Part shown: piece after piece, positions 59,795 through 64,000 of the stretch | Layout: each line of letters opens with the position of its first letter | Position numbering within the stretch: position 1 is the first letter of the stretch | Assembly: GCA_027482245.1 (NCBI GenBank) | Contig: JAIXWG010000064.1 | Span: 124,001 to 188,000 of the forward strand | Origin: Acetobacteraceae bacterium | Lineage (GTDB): Bacteria > Pseudomonadota > Alphaproteobacteria > Acetobacterales > Acetobacteraceae | Reading direction: 5' to 3' | Length of the DNA: 64,000 nucleotides | Position numbers and translations under genes: made by a program | The notes under the pieces: model-generated | What the model was told of the DNA's origin: nothing | Seen by the model: the letters and a program-made list of their open reading frames with translations, nothing else | The model's database searches: none

Positions 59795-60043
59795 CTACTT
59801 CCGGCCGCGCGGCGCCGGCGCGGCGGCGGGCTGCGGGGGAAGGTCCTCCTCGAGCACGCTGAGGGTGACGGCGTAGGAGACCTCGCCCTCCTCGTCATCG
59901 CGATGGACGGTGCCGATCACCTCGCCCTCCACCGCGACCTCGACCGTCAGGCCGGGGCGGGGCGGGGCGATCAGCGTGATCCGGTCCGAACCCAGGATGC
60001 GGCGCAGATAGGCCTGCACGCGCGCGATCTCGGTCGGTTTCAT
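59795..60043 (-). CDS. DUF3126 family protein
   Basis: An 82-residue protein: MKPTEIARVQAYLRRILGSDRI, then TVEVAVEGEVIGTVHRDDEEGEVSYAV, closely matching the alphaproteobacterial DUF3126 pattern, followed by a Pro/Ala tail. It is small, cytoplasmic and of unknown function, often near cysE or metabolic genes. ATG 60043. Its conservation supports the alphaproteobacterial assignment. Confidence 0.88.
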   Translation of the reverse strand: MKPTEIARVQAYLRRILGSDRITLIAPPRPGLTVEVAVEGEVIGTVHRDDEEGEVSYAVTLSVLEEDLPPQPAAAPAPRGRK

Positions 60044-60118
60044 CCCGGCAACTCTCCCATGGCATCGATCGGGCGCCCCTATGCACCGCCGATCGCCGCG
60101 GGTCGAGGCGCCGGGCCT

Positions 60119-60445
60119 TCAGAAGGCGGGCTTGCCGGTCATTTTCGCGAAGACCATGCGGTCCCGGTTCTCCTGCATCAGCATGGTGAAGCCGGTGATG
60201 GTATCGAGGCCGAGACCCTTCGGCAGGCCCGTATCGGGGTCGGGGTGCACGTCGCCATAGGCGGCGCCGGTCATCTTCTCCCACTTCCCCGCGGGCTTCT
60301 TCACCTCGACATTCACGACCGTCGCCTTCAGGACGAGGCGCACGATCGCCTCCTTCGGCGATCGCGGCTTGGTCAGGCTGGGCATGCCGCCGATCATCTG
60401 CCAGCCATGGGACAGCGCCCAGGCCGTGAGTTCTTCCTTGGTCAT
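60119..60445 (-). CDS. Conserved hypothetical protein
   Basis: A 108-residue soluble protein beginning MTKEELTAWALSHGWQMIGGMPSLTKPRSPKEAIVRLVLK. It looks like a small alpha/beta DNA- or nucleic-acid-related module, but I recognise no family. The composition is less Ala/Gly-rich than chance frames here, which supports it as real. ATG 60445. It is followed on the same strand by the DUF3126 gene 75 bp away. Confidence 0.7.
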   Translation of the reverse strand: MTKEELTAWALSHGWQMIGGMPSLTKPRSPKEAIVRLVLKATVVNVEVKKPAGKWEKMTGAAYGDVHPDPDTGLPKGLGLDTITGFTMLMQENRDRMVFAKMTGKPAF

Positions 60446-60498
60446 GGCCGGGTCTTCCTCTGCTCGGCCCCCGCTATGGGCCCCGCCTGGGCCAGGGG

Positions 60499-61476
60499 TC
60501 AATCGGCGCGGATGTTCCCCTGCCGCACCACGTCCCGCCAGCGGATGCGCTCCGCGCTGACCAGCGCGGCGTAGTCGGCCGGCGGGCCGCCGCGGGCCTG
60601 GGTGCCGCGTTCGGCCAGCTGGCGCACGAAGCCCGGATCGGCCAGCGCCGCGCGGGCGGCGTCGGCCATGCGGTCCACCACCGCATCGGGGGCGCTGCGA
60701 TGGGCGTGCAGGCCGAACCAGGCTTCCGATTCGAACCCGGCCAGGCCGAATTCCTCCCCCAGTTCGGACAGCGCCGGCACGTCCGGCAGGTCCGGCAGCC
60801 GCGCCTTCGACGTCACCGCCAGCGCCACCACCGTGCCGGCGCGGATCTGCGGGATGGCGGTCGGCAGGTTGTCGATGAAGGTATCGACCTCGCCCCCCAT
60901 CACCGCCGCCATGCCGGGCCCCGCGCCGCGATAGGGCACGTGCTGCATCGGCGCGCGCGCCAGCTGCGCGATGAGCTCGCCCGTCAGATGCGTGGAGGTG
61001 CCGTTGCCGGCGGAGGCGAAGGTGCGGATCATCGGCCGCGCGCGGGCATCGCGCAGCAGCGCGCGCACATCGCCGCCCGGCACGTTGCGCGCATTCGCCA
61101 CCCAGACATTCGGCACCGTCACCACCAGCGTCACCGCGCGGAAGTCACGCTCGGGGTCGTAGGGTAGGTTCGGGAACAGCGCGGGACCGATGGCGTGGGA
61201 GGCGATCTGGGACAGGAACAGCGCGTGGTCATCCGCTTCCCGCGCGAAGCGGCCGGCCGCGGTGGTGCTGCCCGCCCCGGGTTGGTTCTCCACGACGACG
61301 GCGCGGCCGATCCGGTCCCGCATCGCGCCCGCCAGCATGCGCGCGACCACATCGGTGGTGCCGCCGGGCGGGAAGGGCACGATCAGGCGGAGATCCCGCT
61401 GCGGCCAGGCCTGCGCGCGGGCAAGGCCCGGCAGGGCGATCAGGGCGGGGGCGGCAAGCAGCGCGCGGCGACGCAT
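60499..61476 (-). CDS. Bug/TctC family substrate-binding protein
   Basis: A 325-residue periplasmic receptor with a signal peptide (LLAAPALIALPGLARAQ) behind three Arg. It continues WPQRDLRLIVPFPPGGTTDVVARMLA, NQPGAGSTTAAG, SAGNGTSTHLTGELIAQ and VPYRGAGPGMAAVMGG, the full Bug pattern. ATG 61476. It is divergent from the nitrile hydratase fusion gene across 114 bp, so it might deliver a nitrile- or thiocyanate-derived acid or another carboxylate; this is only a positional guess. Confidence 0.9.
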   Translation of the reverse strand: MRRRALLAAPALIALPGLARAQAWPQRDLRLIVPFPPGGTTDVVARMLAGAMRDRIGRAVVVENQPGAGSTTAAGRFAREADDHALFLSQIASHAIGPALFPNLPYDPERDFRAVTLVVTVPNVWVANARNVPGGDVRALLRDARARPMIRTFASAGNGTSTHLTGELIAQLARAPMQHVPYRGAGPGMAAVMGGEVDTFIDNLPTAIPQIRAGTVVALAVTSKARLPDLPDVPALSELGEEFGLAGFESEAWFGLHAHRSAPDAVVDRMADAARAALADPGFVRQLAERGTQARGGPPADYAALVSAERIRWRDVVRQGNIRAD

Positions 61477-61590
61477 GGAACATTCTCCCGTTTTCGTTGC
61501 GGCGATCGTCGCTTGGCACGCGCGGCCTGTCGAGACTTCCGATGCGGCGCGGCGCCGCCTAGGGTTCGCGCAACATCGAGGAGCGCCGCC

Positions 61591-62604
61591 ATGCACGACC
61601 TGCCCCCCACCCATCCCCCCCACGACGCCGGCGGCCGCTACGACGGCCCGGTGATGCGGGAGGAGCATGAGGCCGCGCATTGGGAGAAGGAGGCCGACGC
61701 CATCCGCATGCTGCTGGCCGATGGCAAGCGGCGGCTGTTCACCACCGATGAAAGCCGGCGCGTGCAGGAACAGCTGGACGACGCGACCTATTGGGCGATG
61801 CCCTACTACGAACGCTGGATCCTCGCCTTCTCGACCCTGCTGCTGGAGAAAGGCACGCTGACATCGGCGGAGCTGGAGGCGGAGGAGGCGCGGCTGCGCG
61901 CCGAGGGCCTGGACCGCGTGGAGGGCGAGGCCGCCGGCCACCATCACCACGACCACGACGACCATGATCACGACCACGATCATGACCATGACGACGACCA
62001 TCCCTACCAGGAGGACCACGATGCCGGGGAGACGGTGCTGCCCCCGCTTCGGCTCCGCGGCATGGCGGTGCGCAACCTGATCGTCGCCAAAGGCGTGCTG
62101 GCACCGGAGGAGATCCGCGCGGAGATCGAGCGCATGGACGCCCGCAGCCCGCACAATGGCGCGGCGGTGGTGGCGCGGGCCTGGGTGGATCCCGCCTTCG
62201 CCGCGCGGCTCGCCGCCGATGCGCCGGCGGCGGTGAAGGAACTCGGCCTCGATGCGGCGGGGACGAAGCTGGCGGCGCTGTTCAACACCGACGCGCGCCA
62301 TCACCTCGTCGTCTGCACGCTCTGCTCCTGCTACCCGCGCACGATCATCGGCAGGCCCCCCGCCTGGTACAAGAGCCGCGCCTACCGTGCCCGCGCCGTG
62401 CGCGACCCGCGCGGCATCCTGCGGGAGTTCGGCACGGAACTGCCGCCGGGCGTGGAGTTGCGCGTCCACGACAGCAATGCGGAGCTCCGCTACCTCGTCA
62501 TCCCCGCGCGCCCCGCAGGGACGGAAGGGTGGGAGGAGGCGCGGCTGGCCACGCTGGTGACGCGGGATTCGATGATCGGCGTGACGACGGCGCGCAGCCC
62601 CTGA
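61591..62604 (+). CDS. Nitrile hydratase/thiocyanate hydrolase beta-N/alpha fusion with His/Asp-rich linker
   Basis: A 337-residue fusion. Residues ~25-110 resemble the N-terminal half of the nitrile hydratase beta subunit, or thiocyanate hydrolase alpha (MPYYERWILAFSTLLLEKGTLT). Residues 117-143 are almost only His and Asp (15 His, 11 Asp). Residues ~150-337 form the alpha/gamma subunit, with the metal site VCTLCSC (Cys242, Cys245, Ser246, Cys247) followed by YPRTIIGRPPAWYKS. Thr in CTLCSC indicates the cobalt type. The C-terminal barrel half of beta is absent and no activator or second subunit is adjacent. GAGGAG precedes ATG 61591. Confidence 0.82.
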   Translation: MHDLPPTHPPHDAGGRYDGPVMREEHEAAHWEKEADAIRMLLADGKRRLFTTDESRRVQEQLDDATYWAMPYYERWILAFSTLLLEKGTLTSAELEAEEARLRAEGLDRVEGEAAGHHHHDHDDHDHDHDHDHDDDHPYQEDHDAGETVLPPLRLRGMAVRNLIVAKGVLAPEEIRAEIERMDARSPHNGAAVVARAWVDPAFAARLAADAPAAVKELGLDAAGTKLAALFNTDARHHLVVCTLCSCYPRTIIGRPPAWYKSRAYRARAVRDPRGILREFGTELPPGVELRVHDSNAELRYLVIPARPAGTEGWEEARLATLVTRDSMIGVTTARSP

Positions 62605-62607
62605 GCG

Positions 62608-63069
62608 TCAGGGAAAGGGGCGCAGGCTGGCCTCCATCGCGGCGGTGATGACCTGCGCCTGGTGCGCCACGCTGCCGCGGCCGAGGCGTTCCAGCAGCCG
62701 GTGCTCCACCGCGGCGCCCGCCAGGATGCCGGGCGCCAACTCCCCGGAGAAGGCCATGGTCCAGCCTTCGAAGCGGCGGCAGGCGATGGGCACGAATTCC
62801 AGCAGCCGCACATCCTGGTGACGCGCATCCGCCAGGATGCGGTCGAAGGTATCCAACACCGCGGCGCCAGGGCCCTCCAGCACCTGGGCGAAGCAGCCAT
62901 CGCCCAGGCACAGCGCGCCGGTGATGGAATGGAGCCCGTTGCGCCAGCTGGCATCCACCGCCACCGCCCGGGCCACGCGATGCAGGCTGGCCGTATCGCG
63001 TTCCACGGCCCGGCTGACATAGGACAGGGCAAAGAGGCCGCCCTGCCCCCCGCCCCCCTTCGACGCCAT
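62608..63069 (-). CDS. BLUF domain photoreceptor
   Basis: A 153-residue blue-light sensor using FAD. Tyr17 in LSYVSR, Asn44 in RNGLHSITGAL and Gln62 in FAQVLEGP match AppA Tyr21, Asn45 and Gln63; Trp103 and Met105 in EGWTMAF match Trp104 and Met106. The spacing Asn-Gln (18) and Gln-Trp (41) is exact. About 45 C-terminal residues form helices but no output domain, so it is a short BLUF protein acting through a partner. ATG 63069. It converges with the nitrile hydratase fusion (3-bp gap). Confidence 0.88.
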   Translation of the reverse strand: MASKGGGGQGGLFALSYVSRAVERDTASLHRVARAVAVDASWRNGLHSITGALCLGDGCFAQVLEGPGAAVLDTFDRILADARHQDVRLLEFVPIACRRFEGWTMAFSGELAPGILAGAAVEHRLLERLGRGSVAHQAQVITAAMEASLRPFP

Positions 63070-63103
63070 CACCCGCGCCCCCGCGGCAGGCACGCCACGC
63101 GCG

Positions 63104-63805
63104 TCACTCCGCCGCGCAGGCGGGCGCGAAGCGGGACGTCAGTTCCCGCTCCACGTAATCCAGGCTCTCGACATCCGCGAACTTCATGTCGAGGTCGAAG
63201 AGGTTGGCGCGATGCGCGCTGGGGCTGCGGTCCCCGCAGGCATCCTCCACCAGCACGGTGCGGAAATTGTGGGAGAAGGCGTCCATCGCGCCCGCCCGCA
63301 CGCAGCCGGAGGTGCTGATGCCGCAGATGATGACGGTATCGACCTCGTCGTAGCGCAGGAACGCTTCCAGCGGCGTCGCGAAGAAGCAGGAGGGCTTGTT
63401 CTTCATCACCACGCGGTCCTGCTCCCGCGGCGCATAGGCTTCCGGCCATTCATCGGCGCGGGGATCGCGGCTGTACTGGTAGTCCCCGGCGGTGCCGAGC
63501 TTCAGGTTCCAGATGCCGCGATAGCTGGGATGCGTGCGGCCGTCGCGGCGGGAGTAGTAGATCGGCAGGTCGAGCCGCCGGAACAGCGCCGTCAGCCGCG
63601 TCAGCGCGGCCAGCAGTTCCGGCATCTCCCGCCCGCATTGGGAATAGACAGGATCGACAAACATGTAGGTGGTGTCGATGTTCAGCAGCGCCGGCCGGCG
63701 GCCGATGCCGATGCGGCGCGCGAAGCCGCCCTTGCGGTAGGTCTCCAGTTCCTCGTCCGGCACGAAGCCCCGCCATTTCGCGAGCTTCTCGAGATCATCT
63801 GCCAT
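63104..63805 (-). CDS. Isochorismatase-like cysteine hydrolase
   Basis: A 233-residue hydrolase with the catalytic triad candidates Asp44 (LLNIDTTYMF), Lys135 (VMKNKPSCF) and Cys168 (CGISTSGCVRAGAMDA), after a GISTSGC elbow typical of N-carbamoylsarcosine amidase-like members. The N-terminal ~35 residues are longer than in minimal isochorismatases, as in N-carbamoyl amide hydrolases. The likely substrate is a carbamoyl or amide compound. ATG 63805. It lies next to the BLUF gene on the same strand (34 bp gap). Confidence 0.88.
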   Translation of the reverse strand: MADDLEKLAKWRGFVPDEELETYRKGGFARRIGIGRRPALLNIDTTYMFVDPVYSQCGREMPELLAALTRLTALFRRLDLPIYYSRRDGRTHPSYRGIWNLKLGTAGDYQYSRDPRADEWPEAYAPREQDRVVMKNKPSCFFATPLEAFLRYDEVDTVIICGISTSGCVRAGAMDAFSHNFRTVLVEDACGDRSPSAHRANLFDLDMKFADVESLDYVERELTSRFAPACAAE

Positions 63806-63879
63806 GGCACGTCCCCTGTTGATTCGTTGGACGGCAGCATAGACGAGCGTGGCGCGCCGTGAAGTCGCGCCATACGCGG

Positions 63880-64000
63880 TCAGAAGGCGCGCTTGAGCCC
63901 GACCATGCGCTCGATCGCCAGCACCCCGATCACGGCAAACAGCACGGAGAGCGTCGCCGCCGCGGCTGCCGTCGGATCGAAATCGTAGGTCAGGAAATCG
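63880..64000 (-). CDS. ABC transporter permease, C-terminal fragment (continues past window)
   Basis: On the minus strand the frame enters from the right edge and ends at TGA (63882-63880). The visible 39-40 residues start DFLTYDFDPTAAAAATLSVLF and end GVLAIERMVGLKRAF. A hydrophobic span followed by a short basic tail is the usual end of a binding-protein-dependent permease of the spermidine/iron type. Only the last membrane segment is present, so substrate and subfamily are open. Confidence 0.6.
   Translation of the reverse strand, partial: DFLTYDFDPTAAAAATLSVLFAVIGVLAIERMVGLKRAF

Noticed and set aside
61936..62020. CAC/GAC-rich stretch as a simple tandem repeat or CRISPR-like array
   Set aside because: Codons vary (CAT/CAC, GAT/GAC) and it is in frame within the nitrile hydratase fusion, so it is a protein feature.

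Overview
The window is a GC-rich chromosomal stretch (about 70 % G+C) that looks like an alphaproteobacterium, most likely Acetobacteraceae (Roseomonas-like). Lineage markers are the cell-cycle regulator GcrA, a ChvG-type sensor kinase, a DUF3126 protein, three Bug/TctC solute-binding proteins and a fused TRAP permease. No rRNA, tRNA, CRISPR array, prophage or insertion sequence was seen. The window starts inside a KpsS-like gene and ends inside an ABC permease gene.

Left part (1-21.1 kb): surface polysaccharide. An ABC-dependent (group 2 type) capsule export locus is laid out as kpsS-like (+), then SDR and kpsC-like (-), then a lipoprotein, kpsM, kpsT, kpsE-like and kpsD/wza-like (+). After a block of housekeeping genes (tadA, a class I amidotransferase, rluB, rsmD, a LysR regulator, an F420/NADP-type reductase and a GFA protein) come a GT4 glycosyltransferase, manC (GDP-mannose supply) and a TPR-glycosyltransferase fusion.

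Middle (21.1-41 kb): purD, xseA, an M23 peptidase, an SDR, an acyl-CoA ligase, a ChvG-like kinase without its regulator, a YopT-like (C58) cysteine protease, gcrA, a formamidase, a secreted HExxH protein, corA, three methionine-salvage genes (mtnB, mtnD, mtnC) coupled to a fused TRAP permease, a lone tatA, terC behind a long structured leader, and a photoactive-yellow-protein-like PAS gene paired with a two-PAS protein.

Right part (41-64 kb): a methyltransferase with a ferritin-like hydrolase, a Bug receptor, a CHAP lipoprotein, HMG-CoA lyase with a CaiB-type CoA transferase, an MFS pump, a two-component system, a C13 (legumain-like) peptidase, HtrA, HrpB, a DUF4189 protein, DsbD, another MFS pump, small conserved proteins, a third Bug receptor, a one-gene nitrile hydratase/thiocyanate hydrolase fusion with a His/Asp-rich linker, a BLUF photoreceptor and an isochorismatase-like hydrolase.

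The most unusual items are the PYP-like protein with its chromophore residues kept but Arg52 replaced by Leu, the truncated beta-alpha nitrile hydratase fusion, the YopT-like protease with exact His-Asp spacing, the nested-helix leader before terC, an orphan intrinsic terminator suggesting a small RNA, and two genes whose only sensible start is a CTG overlapping the upstream stop (CTGA).
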